A stretch of DNA of 30,681 bases, from positions 10,001 to 40,681 of the forward strand of contig CAJNDS010001027.1 in assembly GCA_905221605.1 (NCBI GenBank). Direction: 5' to 3'. Positions 6,901 through 16,273 of this stretch are shown here, in pieces (within the stretch, counting starts at the first letter, position 1; the number at the start of each line of letters is the position of its first letter). A program made the translations under genes and the position numbers. This DNA comes from Symbiodinium natans. Lineage: Eukaryota > Sar > Dinophyceae > Suessiales > Symbiodiniaceae. The notes under the pieces were generated by a model, which saw only the letters and a list, made by a program, of their open reading frames with translations, did no database searches and was not told the origin of the DNA.

Positions 6901-9876
6901 TTGCAGCAGCCCACTGACTACCGCAACAAGAAGATGCGCCAAGGTGGGAACCTGCCTGTTGCTCATCACTGGTACCGGGAAATGCAAACCACCTTCGGTG
7001 AACATGAGACGACCTTGCCAGTGGAAGGCAGGGAGCCGGTTTCCTGTCGGTTTAGTGAAGTCACCTTCCTGGACTTTTGCGCGGCTTTCAAGTACATCGG
7101 CGTGCAAGAACCACAGCCTCGCAGGCGCCCTGCAATCGTCGGCTACCAGAACTTCAATCCGGACGAGGAGGCCGAAGCTTTCTACTACTCCAAGTTGCTG
7201 CTGCACCTGGTGTGGAAGGAACCTGGAGATTGGCTGTTGGAGCAGGATGCAGGAAGCCATGCAGCAGCGTTCCAGCGCATCGCCCGAGACGTGCGCGGCC
7301 ACCCAGACTTCCTTCGGTCGAGATGCTTCCCTCAGCTAGATGGGACCGTCGACGCCGCCCGCAAGCTGCAGGCCGTACAAGCGACGATGTACATGAAGGC
7401 CAAGATGCATCCGGCAAACCTGCGGGACGGCTGGGCCAACAGCAAGGTTGCCGAGGAGAACTACAAGGATTCCTTGCAAATATTGGAGGCACTGAAGGAG
7501 CGGTATGGAGGAGACATCGACTTCCTGGCCCCGGACTCTGTGCCCACCGGAGCTGCCCTCAATGCCTTTGCGCCGGTCGAGGAAGGCGAAGAATCATTCG
7601 AGATGTTGACGGTTGAGAACCCCTGCCCGGAGACCACGCGCCAGTGCCAAGCCATGGAGCACATCGTCCAGTCAGTTCTGAGGCAGCCGAACACCAAGGA
7701 CACGCAGAATACTCAGCGTCTGCACATGCTCCTCCACGGGCCCGGCGGCAGCGGCAAGTCCGTGGTGGTACGCGCAGCAGCTCACGTCCTGCGGCAAAGC
7801 AAGAAAGGATGCATCATAGCGGCGCCCACGGGTGTGGCAGCATTCAACATCAACGGTGTCACTCTCCATCAATGTTGCTTGCTCCCCGTAGTGAACCAAA
7901 GCCACGGCAAGGCCTGCGACATGCCGCTGCCGGACCGCCAGAAGTTAGCCACTCTCAGAGACATCTGGTCGAAGGTCAGCGTTCTGTTCGTTGACGAGAT
8001 GAGCTTCATCCCCTCCTGGATGTTGGAGCGTCTGGATCAGCATCTCCGTCTTGCCAGAGATCTGCAAACCCTGCCCTTCGGAGGACTGCACGTCATCTTT
8101 GCCGGGGACCTGTATCAGTTGCCTCCACCAAGCGGGCTGCCGGCCTTCGCCAGCCGGCTTTGGCTGCTCTTCCAGCTCTGCGAGTTAGAAGGAAACCAGC
8201 GGGCCGCACGCGACCCAGCCTGGGCCGCTCTGCTGGCACGCGTTCGCGTGGGACAGCAGACCGACGCCGACATTGAGGTGCTGCGGAACATGGTGATCAA
8301 GAAAGGCAGCAAGAAGCGGCCCGCCCCGAAAGCCGTGAACCTATACGCCACTCGCCAGGCAGTCGCCGAAAGCAACCGCCGCTACAAGGAAGAGCACGTC
8401 TTGAACACAGGAGAACAGCTACACGATTGCCCGGCTGTTGACACCAACGTCAAGACCGGTGCGCCGCTGTCTCCAGATGCCGTCTGGGCCGAGCCGGAGA
8501 ACACGGGTGGCTTGGTAGGCCTGCTGCAGGTGGCCATTGGGCTCCGTGTCATGCTCAGATACAACATCGACGTGCGAGATGGCTTGGTCAATGGCGCCTG
8601 TGGCACGGTGGAGCACATTGACACCGAGAAAGCCGGCGGGGAAGTCGAGAGGATCTGGGTTTCTTTTGAGAAGAATGCTGGGGCCACTTGGCGAGCAGAG
8701 CACGAAACCTCCTGCGTGGCAATCTCGAGGCGCTCGGCCACGTACCTTGACAGAGACGGCAGCAAGGCATCGAGGCATCAATTCCCGCTCGTTCTCGCCA
8801 AAGCCATCTCGATCCACAAGAGCCAGGCAGCTACCTGTAAGGACGGAGCGCATACCCGCCTCGATCACACCATCTTCGCAGAAGGTCAAGCCTACGTCGC
8901 CCTGAGCCGCTGCCCCGAGCAGGCACTCTGCAGCTTGGAGCACTTCAACCCCAAGGCTTTGCGGTTCAACGCCAACGCAGAGTGGGCCCTGACCAAGCTG
9001 AGGGCGCAACAAGCCGACCGGGACGGCCCGGATCTCTGGAAGGCGTTGTTCAAGCCGGAGCAGAACAAGGAGTTCTATGAAAGACGACTAGCTGAGATGG
9101 GGACGCCCGACTGGAACCGTCTCAAGCCAGACCACGGCGAGCGCATCGAGCGGCCCTGGTGTTGTGCACTATGCGGCACGGAGGCTCCCAACACCAAAGC
9201 TGCCATCAAGGCTCATAAGCGCAAGTGCCCGGCCAAGCCACCAGCCAAGACGAACGCCAAAAGCAAAGCAAAGGCCAAAGCAAAATGCAAAGCAAAGTTC
9301 GTCTTCATGGGCCTAGGCAAACGGGCTGCAGAAAGCTCTTGCGCGGCCGGGTCTTTGGCCAAGATGCAACGGACAGGCAGCCGACCCGATCAAGACACAC
9401 CTGCAGGCCTGTATTTTGAGGCGCAAGAGCAAGCTCTCTGCGGCATGCACGCCCTGAACATGGCCTTGGGGGCAGCCTTCTTCACTGAAGCGGACATGGA
9501 CAACGCCGTGCAGGTTGTCCTCGAAGAAGGTGGGGTGGAACGAGGTGAAGCTGCAGAGGACCACGCGGCGCCAGGTGGCTTCTACTCCTCGGAAGTGCTT
9601 GCGCAGGTACTGCAAACCAAAGCCATGGCTGCTTTTGGTCGTGTGAGGTGGCAAATGGACCTTCAACCCGTCGTGAGCAAGCACGATCTGGAAGCAGCTG
9701 CCGGGGCGGTGCAGAACCGGGACAACGCACACTGGGTGGCATATCGATATTTCCATGAGAAGATCTTCAGGTTGGACTCCCTGGCTCGTACCCGCAGAGC
9801 AGAGCAGATACCGGAAGCCGTCTTCTTGGCGGAGCTCGCTCGACATCCCGCGACCTACTGCATCCGAGAGGTCTAG
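3943..9876 (+). CDS. Helitron Rep/PIF1 helicase with C-terminal Josephin-like domain (copy 1)
   Basis: 1977 aa, intronless, ATG in a strong Kozak context (GCCATGG). Visible domains: Cys cluster C4/C7/C20/C25; 32-aa charged repeats ~66-186; Cys cluster C231, C234, C243, C254, C257, then a DUF6570-like region; Helitron helicase-like N start FFPHLFPTGTGGW (447-459); HUH motif KRGYPHAHILLW with H715 and H717; two-tyrosine motif YILGYTFK with Y890, Y894 and K897; PIF1 helicase with Walker A GPGGSGKS (1266-1273), APTGVAAF (1294-1301), Walker B VDEMS (1350-1354), AGDLYQLPP (1387-1395), IHKSQ (1624-1628) and YVALSR (1651-1656); CCHC finger C1741/C1744/H1758/C1762; Lys/Ala-rich tail; Josephin-like domain ~1820-1977 with Q1828, C1833, H1930, D1945. 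In Helitrons, Rep nicks and joins single strands and the helicase unwinds them for rolling-circle transposition. All key residues are present, so it may be functional. Confidence 0.93.
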   Translation: MAPCHRCGFGTRSGRGQGWCSNPQCRQAEKEECLAQKSAEKIARQQQRAAQGAGSRGPLREENSRKAERRQLHEERARAKAEEEAGGRGPLREEDSKEAERRQLREARARAKAEEEAGGRGPLREEDGKREERRQLREARARAKSEEEAGGRGPLREEDSKEAERRQLREARERAKAEEGVGGRGPRPIASEIQQQGYPFPDEDTLTQEQAQTHYLAFARSWSRFGLSRVCQKCQTLTPGRHCRTAKGSGQLLCRNCRENRTKVVLPIPAPIPEALQSLQPIEQHLLAMARISQVLLDKLPSGGPSAQWGRMYAVLMQDPFICDVLEGATLEEDGTVLVEGVDGMTASPARLEHLHAALQALKELHCLYQRSPAVDRALARMAAILANKTSAAAAVPTDPLAGTEANQEIEMTYLVPKQFQAPKADVQDLRKVRGSADLSDGMDAKFFPHLFPTGTGGWQNDNGSFSQYARKRLLSLDSRFEASTAYIMWLLEMQTKKRLSGNINVRIGNQRVPYGSSDYENGSRQVYAALRDMPGTQPYLYAKKGVALNMYEQLGAPNFFMTLSCHARQPALLLAAISARLLRLRPDRPQAELEQHAAEILFRYQNDKNFTWDGLSPNQLCNQQPAVVARQFMHQVSQLMWWLSSTRGPKVHLHEDADPQDGVEESDCEDVEDDAQAPATDFAGLHRRMRKERPPFKVLDYIIRIEWQKRGYPHAHILLWIEEWAKAKQQPDKMAPDGEDSEQAAETPVPDWSDEEAMENFIPKCAEDLSDKYICTKSPNTWRQSHRVPPRDREVNAKLSAEVVHNHTPYCGMYSEGACRFGFPHDAEPRTRRRTSQEQYANSRWKSSLATRRVKGDSMMGQYNIRILRRWRASMDLQVICELTSASRYILGYTFKSEEDREAQRRMENILAILTSQSAGAGLDNQKIYKAAHAALQGRTTSTFEACHLLLGFPIIEFSRDNVWVQVGPPDTWTVWVPKHEEQVALQQPTDYRNKKMRQGGNLPVAHHWYREMQTTFGEHETTLPVEGREPVSCRFSEVTFLDFCAAFKYIGVQEPQPRRRPAIVGYQNFNPDEEAEAFYYSKLLLHLVWKEPGDWLLEQDAGSHAAAFQRIARDVRGHPDFLRSRCFPQLDGTVDAARKLQAVQATMYMKAKMHPANLRDGWANSKVAEENYKDSLQILEALKERYGGDIDFLAPDSVPTGAALNAFAPVEEGEESFEMLTVENPCPETTRQCQAMEHIVQSVLRQPNTKDTQNTQRLHMLLHGPGGSGKSVVVRAAAHVLRQSKKGCIIAAPTGVAAFNINGVTLHQCCLLPVVNQSHGKACDMPLPDRQKLATLRDIWSKVSVLFVDEMSFIPSWMLERLDQHLRLARDLQTLPFGGLHVIFAGDLYQLPPPSGLPAFASRLWLLFQLCELEGNQRAARDPAWAALLARVRVGQQTDADIEVLRNMVIKKGSKKRPAPKAVNLYATRQAVAESNRRYKEEHVLNTGEQLHDCPAVDTNVKTGAPLSPDAVWAEPENTGGLVGLLQVAIGLRVMLRYNIDVRDGLVNGACGTVEHIDTEKAGGEVERIWVSFEKNAGATWRAEHETSCVAISRRSATYLDRDGSKASRHQFPLVLAKAISIHKSQAATCKDGAHTRLDHTIFAEGQAYVALSRCPEQALCSLEHFNPKALRFNANAEWALTKLRAQQADRDGPDLWKALFKPEQNKEFYERRLAEMGTPDWNRLKPDHGERIERPWCCALCGTEAPNTKAAIKAHKRKCPAKPPAKTNAKSKAKAKAKCKAKFVFMGLGKRAAESSCAAGSLAKMQRTGSRPDQDTPAGLYFEAQEQALCGMHALNMALGAAFFTEADMDNAVQVVLEEGGVERGEAAEDHAAPGGFYSSEVLAQVLQTKAMAAFGRVRWQMDLQPVVSKHDLEAAAGAVQNRDNAHWVAYRYFHEKIFRLDSLARTRRAEQIPEAVFLAELARHPATYCIREV
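4138..4500 (+). repeat. 96-bp in-frame coding repeat, 4 units
   Basis: Inside the Rep/helicase ORF of copy 1. Each unit is 96 bp / 32 aa, with core EAERRQLREARARAK followed by an acidic EEEAGGRGPLREED segment; the last unit is degenerate (REARERAKAEEGVGGRGP). Highly charged, probably helical. Copy 2 has seven units. The low complexity keeps other frames open, giving spurious antisense ORFs. Confidence 0.95.
9400..9876 (+). other. Josephin-like cysteine protease domain at the C-terminus (copy 1)
   Basis: Residues ~1820-1977 of the Rep/helicase protein. The motif AQEQALCGMHALNMAL places Gln 5 residues before Cys (Q1828, C1833), the spacing known in ataxin-3 (Q9, C14). AHWVAYR carries H1930, and RLDSL places D1945 exactly 15 residues later, matching the ataxin-3 H119-N134 spacing; JOSD1/2 proteins use Asp at that site. 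The domain is preceded by a CCHC finger and an AKAKAKCKAK-type linker. Known Josephins cleave ubiquitin chains; activity here is inferred only from residue conservation. Confidence 0.8.
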
Positions 9877-10495
9877 CCGCGGCTGCCATCTCCTAACAAT
9901 GTTGTGATGCCGCGAGGACACCTCTGGTGCTCCACGCCAACGTTTCACCCCCCACAGACCAGCGTTCTCACGCAAGATCGCACAAGGCGAGGCAGAAACC
10001 AAGGCGCCAGCTCATGCTCATGTGATGGATGGATGTGTGGCAAGATTGGCGCCCCAGCAAACCCGAGCAACAACTGCGCCGCTCTTCTCTGCGGGCTCAA
10101 GATTAGAGTTACCCCAAACGAAAGACATGGTTTTCTTTCAGCAACCTATCCAAAAAGCGAGACGAGGTGTCGAAACAATCAAATCAATATCACCATGACA
10201 AGACGAAAGACAAGAATTACAAACATTGGCTGTCAAGAACCAACATGCTCAACTTCTCCTGGCCCAGAACTGCAGACATGGACAGACGACCACCAGACCT
10301 TCAAGCATCAGGTCCGTCTCTTCCACGGAGTTCAGAAAGGTTTTCATGAATTCTTATATCAAATGTTGCCGAAGAGACACCTCCAGCAACAAATCAAATT
10401 CTTTTCCTCCCCGAGAAGGCTCAAGAGATCGTGGGACCGAAAATATTGTCCTTTCCACCCCAAATAGTCCGGATACAATATCCGATTTCATAGAA
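9877..10495 (+). other. Conserved 3' flank of the Rep/helicase ORF (copy 1)
   Basis: About 620 bp after the TAG stop, almost identical to 29395-30014. A frame of 187 codons is open here in copy 1 from 9904, but a one-base C insertion in copy 2 (the C run near 29466) breaks the same frame, so I do not call it a gene. It is likely an untranslated region or element end. I found no convincing Helitron 3' hairpin with CTRR end. Confidence 0.7.
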
Positions 10496-11012
10496 ATTAT
10501 GTTCAGATATCCAGAATTTACCAAATCCTTCAAAATTTGAATTCCGGAAATTCCAGAGGTTTTCGTCCGATATCCAAAGATTCCCAGGCCTTCAAGGTTT
10601 TTATTCTGGAGATGTTAATCAAATATCCATTGGATCCATATCCAAAATTCCAAGACTTTCAAAATTTTAATTCTAGAGGTTTGGGTCCGATATCCAAAGA
10701 TCCCCAGACCTTCAAAATTTGAAATGTAGAGGATTTACTCAGATATCCAGAATTTACCAAATCCTTCAAAATTTGAATTCCGAAAAGTCCAGAGGTTTTG
10801 AGTCGATATCCAAAGATCCCCAGGCCTTCAAAATTTGAATCCGGGAGGAATGCTGGAGATTTTGATCAATTATCCAGAAATCCCCAGATCTTCCAAATTT
10901 GAAATCTAGAGTTTTGGGATCCATATCCAAAGATTCCCAGGCTTTCAAAATTGTAATTCTAGAGGTTTTGGGCCGATACAGACCTTCAAAATTTGAATTC
11001 TGGCGCAAGCCC
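10496..11012. repeat. AT-rich imperfect ~54-66-bp repeats (family F), copy 1
   Basis: Six to eight diverged units with landmarks GATATCCAAAGATCCCCAGG, CCTTCAAAATTTGAATTC and (C/T)AGAGGTTTTGGG. Distances between successive ATATCCA or TTATCCA landmarks (about 10568, 10685, 10739, 10801, 10867, 10921) are 54-66 bp, or about twice that where one unit has decayed. Similar repeats lie at the end of copy 2 (30379-30655), so they belong to the duplicated block. No gene. Confidence 0.85.
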
Positions 11013-11159
11013 CCCCCATTCTAGTTCCTCATCCCCCCCAAGCCCAACCAACAAAAATGTAAAACATTTAAAGGCAAAAAACAAAACCCGGCAAAACCCC
11101 CCAAAACCCGACAAAACCCCCCAAAACTCCGGACACAAACCCTATACAATTTCTATAAA
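11013..11159. other. C-rich bridge before the telomeric repeats
   Basis: Poly-C tracts followed by repeats of the type AAAACCCGACAAAACCCCCC, running straight into the CCCTAAA block. Strongly strand-asymmetric: C and A on the plus strand, G and T on the minus strand, as in telomere-type DNA. No gene seen. Confidence 0.8.
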
Positions 11160-11282
11160 CCCTAAACCCTAAACCCTAAACCCTAAACCCTAAACCCTAA
11201 ACCCTAAACCCTAAACCCTAAACCCTAAACCCTAAACCCTAAACCCTAAACCCTAAACCCTAAACCCTAAACCCTAAACCCT
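11160..11282. repeat. Interstitial telomeric repeat, 17 x CCCTAAA
   Basis: Seventeen uninterrupted perfect CCCTAAA heptamers (11160-11278) and a final CCCT. This is the TTTAGGG-type telomere repeat known from plants, dinoflagellates and some other algae. On the plus strand the C-rich strand reads left to right, the orientation of a left chromosome end, yet 11 kb of sequence lies to its left. It is therefore interstitial: a fusion, an insertion or repair scar, or an assembly join. Confidence 0.97.
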
Positions 11283-11379
11283 CAAGACCAGGATAAATAG
11301 AAATTGTATGTGTTTCATTACGAATAGCTCGATTCCTGCAGGCAAAGAGGATTAAGTAAATTGAACATATTGGCACAGT
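11283..11379. other. Short unique spacer
   Basis: About 100 bp of AT-rich single-copy sequence between the telomeric repeats and satellite D. Nothing recognisable in it. Confidence 0.6.
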
Positions 11380-14300
11380 TGACCCCTGCAAACCCTTATC
11401 CTGGCTCACTAGTTACCTCAACTAGGGAGGAGAAGGCCAAGCTCCTTGATTGCATTCACACAAGACCCGATCCCTGACCCAAATTCAGGAGGCTAACGCA
11501 AGGCTCGTATTCACACAGGCTTTGATCACATCCCGACCTGGAATGCAAGGCTCCCGACCCAGTTGTGGGGGGGGGGGGGACGCAAAGGCTCCTTCAGTTA
11601 CATAAGCCCTGCTCACACACCGACCCAATTAGGGAGGTGAATACAAAGGCTCCTTGGCAGCATTCACACAGGCTCTGATCACATCCCGACCCAATTAGGG
11701 AGGGGAACGCAAAGGCTCCATGGCTGCATTTACACAGGCCCTCATCACATCCCGCCCCAATTAGGGAGGGGAATGCAAGGCTCCTTGGCTGCATTTACAC
11801 AGGCCCTGATCACATCCCGACCCAATTAGGGAGGTGAATACAAAGGCTCCTGGGCTGCATTTACACAGACCCTGATCACATCCTGACCCAATTCGGGAGG
11901 TGAACACTGCATTTACACAGGCCCTGATCACCTCCTGACCCAAAGTAGGGAGAGAAACAAAAGGCTCCTTGGCTGCATTTACACAGGCCCTGATCACATC
12001 CCGACCCAATTAGGGAGGTGACTACAAAGGCTCCTTGGCAGCATTCACACAGGCCCTGATCCCATCCCGACCCAATTAGGGAGGGGAATGCAAGGCTCCT
12101 TGGCTGCATTGACACAGGCCCTGATCACATCCCGACCCAATTAGGGAGAATCACAAGGCTCCTTGGCTGCATTTACACAGGGCTTGATCACATCCCGACC
12201 CAATTAGGGAGGTGACTACAAAGGCTCCTTGGCAGCATTCACAGAGGCCCTGATCACATCCCGACCCAATTAGGGAGGGGAATGCAAGGCTCCTTCGCTG
12301 CATTGACACAGGCCCTGATCACATCCCGACCCAATTAGGGAGAATCACAAGGCTCCTTGGCTGCATTTACACAGGTCTTGATCACATCCCGACCCAATTA
12401 GGGAGGTGAATACAAAGGCTCCTTGGCTGCATTTACACAGGCCCTGTTCACATCCCGACTCAATTAGGGAGGGGAATGCAAGGCTCCTTGGCTGCGTTTA
12501 GACAGGCCCTGATCACATCCCGACCCAATTAGGGAGATGAACACAAGCCTCCTTGGCAGCATTTTCACAGGCCCTGATCACATCCCGACCCAATTAGGGA
12601 GAATCACACGGCTCCTTGGCTGCATTTACACAGGTCTTGATCACATCCCGACCCAATTAGGGAGGTGAATACAAAGGCTCCTTGGCTGCAGTTACACAGG
12701 CCCTGATCACATCCCGACCCAATTCGGGAGGGGAATGCAAGGCTCCTTGGCTGCATTTACACAGGCTGACCCAATTAGGGAGAGAAACACAAGGCTCCTT
12801 GGCTGCATTTACACAGCCATTGATCACATCCCGACCCAATTAGGGAGGTAAATACAAAGGCTCCTTGGCAGCATTCACACGGGCCCTGATCACATCCCGA
12901 CCCAATTAGGGAGGGGAATGCAAGGCTCCTTGGCTGCATTTACACAGGCCCTGATCACATCCCGACCCAATTAGGGAGGGGAATGCCAAGGCTCCTTGGC
13001 TGCATTCAAACAGGCGACTTGGGCACATCCCGAACCCAATTAGGGAGGGGAATGCAAGGCTCCGTGTCTGCATTTGACCACCCTGATCCCTCCTGACCCA
13101 TTTAGGAGGGCATGCAGGCTCACCCTGCTGCATTGACACTGCCGCTGAGGGAATGCACGGGCTCTTTGATGCATTTACAAGTCCCTATCACATCCCGAAC
13201 CCCAATATGAGACTCACAGGCTCTTGGCGCATTTAACACAGTTCTGGTACTCCGACCCAGTGGGAGAGAAACAAAAGGCTCCTTGGCTGCATTTACACAG
13301 GCCCTGATCACATCCCGACCCAATTAGGGAGGGGAATGCAAAGGCTCCTCGGCTGCATTTACACAAGCCCTGATCACATCCCGACTCAATTAGGGAGGGG
13401 AATGCAAGGCTCCTCGGCTGCATTTACCCGCCAGGCATGAATCACATCCCGAACCCAATTAGAAAGTAAATACAAACCTCCTTGGCGGTCATTTTAACCC
13501 AGGCCCTGATCACATCCGACCGCAAATGAGGAGGACGGCAGAGGCTCCTTGCTGCAATTTACACAGGCCCTGAGGTCACATCCCACCCAATTTGGAGGGA
13601 ACTGCAAGGCTCATTGGCTGCATTTACAAGGCCCTGATCACATCCTGATCCAATTAGGGAGAGAAACACAAGGCTCCTTGGCTGCATTTACACAGCCCTT
13701 GATCACATCCCGACCCAATTAGGGCGGTGAATACAAAGGCTCCTTGGCTGCATTTACACAGGCCCTGGTCACATCCCGACTCAATTAGGGAGGGGAATGC
13801 AAGGCTCCTTGGCTGCGTTTAGACAGGCCCTGATCACATCCCGACCCAATTAGGGAGGTGAACACAAGACTCCTTGGCAGCATTTTCACAGGCCCTTGAT
13901 CACATCCCGACCCATAGGAGGTAATGCCAAGGCTTCTTGGCTTCATTCACACCGCCCTGATCACCAGATCCGGACCCATCCGGAGGAAGTCACTTCAATT
14001 GCTCCTTGGCTTGCAGTGCCACCACATCCTGACACCCAATTAGGGAAGGAATGGCAAGGCCCTTGGTTTTTACACAGGCTTTCGTGACCCAATTAGGGAG
14101 GGGAATGATAGGCTCCGTGGCAATTAAGGAGGGGAATGCAAAGCTCCTTGGCTGCGTCTACACAGCCCTGATCACATTCCGACCCAATTCGGCATCCCGA
14201 CCCACTTAAGGAGGGAAACGCAAGGCTCCTTGGCTGCATTTACACAGGCCCTGATCACATCCCGACCCAATTAGGGAGGGGAACGCAAGGCTCCTCGCTG

Positions 14301-14385
14301 CATTTACACAGGCCCTGATCACATCCCGACCCAATGAGGGGAACGCAAGAATTTACACAGGCCCGGATCACACCCCGACCCACAT
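11380..14385. repeat. ~65-bp tandem satellite (family D), array 1
   Basis: About 45 imperfect units of ~61-66 bp. Landmarks: GGCTCCTTGGCTGCATTTAC, ACAGGCCCTGATCACATCCC, GACCCAATTAGGGAGGGGAA, TGCAA. Sub-variants have GGTGAATACAA or GAATCACAA instead of GGGGAATGCAA. The stretch 13010-13260 and parts of 13440-14380 are more degenerate, with many single-base indels. A G run sits near 11568-11579. All short minus-strand ORFs here (GSGCDQGLCKCSQGA-type) are repeat by-products. No gene. Confidence 0.93.
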
Positions 14386-15000
14386 TTTGTGAAGGTGAAC
14401 TACCTGGACAGGCGTTCCAAGAGCTGGTAATCCTTATCCTGGTGCATTTATGAAGGAGGACTACCTGGCAAGGCTTTCCGCGAGCTGGAAATCCTTATCC
14501 TGGTGCATTTTACGAAGGAGAACTACCTGGAAAGGCCTTCCGCGAGCTGGAAATCCTTATCCTGGTGCATTTTATGAAGGAGAACTACCTGGAAAAGAGC
14601 TGGAAATCCTTATCCTGGTGCATTTTATGAAGGAGAACTACCTGGAAAGGCCTTCTGCAAGCTGGAAATCCTTATCCTGGTGCATTTTATGAAGGAGAAC
14701 TGCTTGGAAAGCCTTCCGCGAGCTGGAAATCCATATCCTGGTGCATTTTATGAAGGAGAACTACCTGGAAAGGCCTTCCACGAGCTCCTTATCCTGGTGC
14801 ATTTTATGAAGGAGAACTACCTGGAAAGCCTCCAAGAGCTGGAAATCCTTATACTGGTGCATTTTAGGAAGGAGAACTACGTGGAAAGGCTGTCCAAGAG
14901 CTGGAAATCCTTATCCTGGTGCATTTTATGAAGGAGAACTACCTGGAAAGGCCTTCCAAGAGCTGGCAATCCTTATCCTGGTGCATTTTATGAAGGAGAA
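14386..15000. repeat. 62-bp satellite (family B), array 2
   Basis: About ten units of the family B repeat, embedded between two blocks of satellite D. Units here mostly carry CTGGAAAGGCCTTCCGCGAG instead of the CAAGGCCTTCCAAGAG form. Both junctions with D are abrupt (near 14386 and at 15000/15001). No gene. Confidence 0.92.
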
Positions 15001-16273
15001 CACACAGGCTTTGATCACAGCCGGACCCAAATAGGGAGGGGAATGCAAGGCTGCATTCACACAGGCCCTGATCACATCCGGACCCAATTAGGGAGGGGAA
15101 CGCAAGGCTCCTTGGCTGCATACACACAGACTTTGATCACATCCGGACCCAATTAGGGAGGGGAATGCAAGGCTCCTTGGCTGCATTCACACAGGCCCTG
15201 ATCACATCCTGACCCAATTAGGGAGGGGAATGCAAGGCTCCTTCGCTGCAGTTACACAGGCCCTGATCACATCCCGACCCAATTAGGGAGAGAAACACAA
15301 GGCTCCTTGGCTGCATTTACACAGGTCCTGATCACATCCCGACCCAATTAGGGAGGTGAATACAAAGGCTCCTTGGCTGCATTTACACAGGCCCTGGTCA
15401 CATCCCGACTCAATTAGGGAAGGGAATGCAAGGCTCCTTGGCTGCGGTTAGACAGGCCCTGATCACATCCCGACCCAATTAGGGAGATGAACACAAGCCT
15501 CCTTGGCAGCATTTTCACAGGCCTTGATCACATCCCGACCCAATTAGAGAAGGGAATGCAATGCTTCTTGGCTGCATTCACACAGGCCCTGATCACATCC
15601 GGACCCAATTCGGGAAGGGAATGCAAGGCTCCTTGGCTGCAGTCACACCACATCCGGACCTTGGCTGCATTTACACAGCCCTTGATCAATTAGGGAGGTA
15701 AATACAAAGGCTCCTTGGCAGCATTCACACAGCCCCTGATCACATCCCGACCCAATTAGGGAGGGGAATGCAAGGCTCCTTGGCTGCATTTACACAGGCC
15801 CTGATCACATCCCGACCCAATTAGGGAGGGGAATGCCAAGCCTCCTTGGCTGCATGCAAACAGGCCCTGGTCACATCCCGACCCAATTAGGGAGGGGAAT
15901 GCAAGGCTCCTTGGCTGCATTTACACAAACCCTGATCACATCCTTACCCATTTAGGGAGGGCAATGCAAGGCTCCCTGGCTGCATTTACACAGGCCCTGG
16001 GAGGGGAATGCAAGGCTCCTTGGCTGCATTTACACAGGCCCTGATCACTTCCCGACCCAATTAGGGAGAATCACAAGGCTCCTTGGCTGCATTTACACAG
16101 GTCTTGATCACATCCCGACCCAATTAGGGAGGTGAATACAAAGGCTCCTTGGCGGCAGTTACACAGGCCCTGATCACATCCCGACCCAATTCGGGAGGGG
16201 AACGCAAGGCTCCTTGGCTGCATTTACACAGGCCCTGATCACATCCTGACCCAATTAGGGAGAGAAACACAAG
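15001..16273. repeat. ~65-bp satellite (family D), array 2
   Basis: About 19-20 units of the family D repeat, some truncated (for example near 15650-15690 and 15990-16010). The block ends in the middle of a unit (AAGGCTCC) where the Helitron fragment begins. No gene. Confidence 0.92.

Larger units (their letters stand above)
2488..11012 (+). mobile_element. Helitron-like element, copy 1
   Basis: This block is nearly identical to 21727-30655, in direct orientation. It holds a 5' flank with small or broken genes, the 1977-aa Rep/helicase ORF and a conserved 3' flank ending in AT-rich repeats and a C-rich tract. The left edge at 2488 is where similarity to copy 2 begins after satellite B. I could not identify the classic Helitron ends (5' TC, 3' hairpin plus CTRR), so these are limits of shared sequence, not proven transposon termini. 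Segmental duplication of a larger block is an equally possible origin of the two copies. Confidence 0.7.

Noticed and set aside
10120-10150. Hairpin GAAAG...CTTTC as Helitron 3' end
   Set aside because: The stem is short and bulged, no CTRR follows at the right distance, and similarity between copies continues well past it.
9904-10467. 187-aa ORF downstream of the Rep gene
   Set aside because: The frame is broken in copy 2 by a one-base insertion, and the composition is not that of a recognisable protein.
11594-13423. Minus-strand Cys-rich ORFs (CDQGLCKCSQGA-type)
   Set aside because: They are generated by satellite D in all its arrays, with stops and frame changes from unit-length variation.
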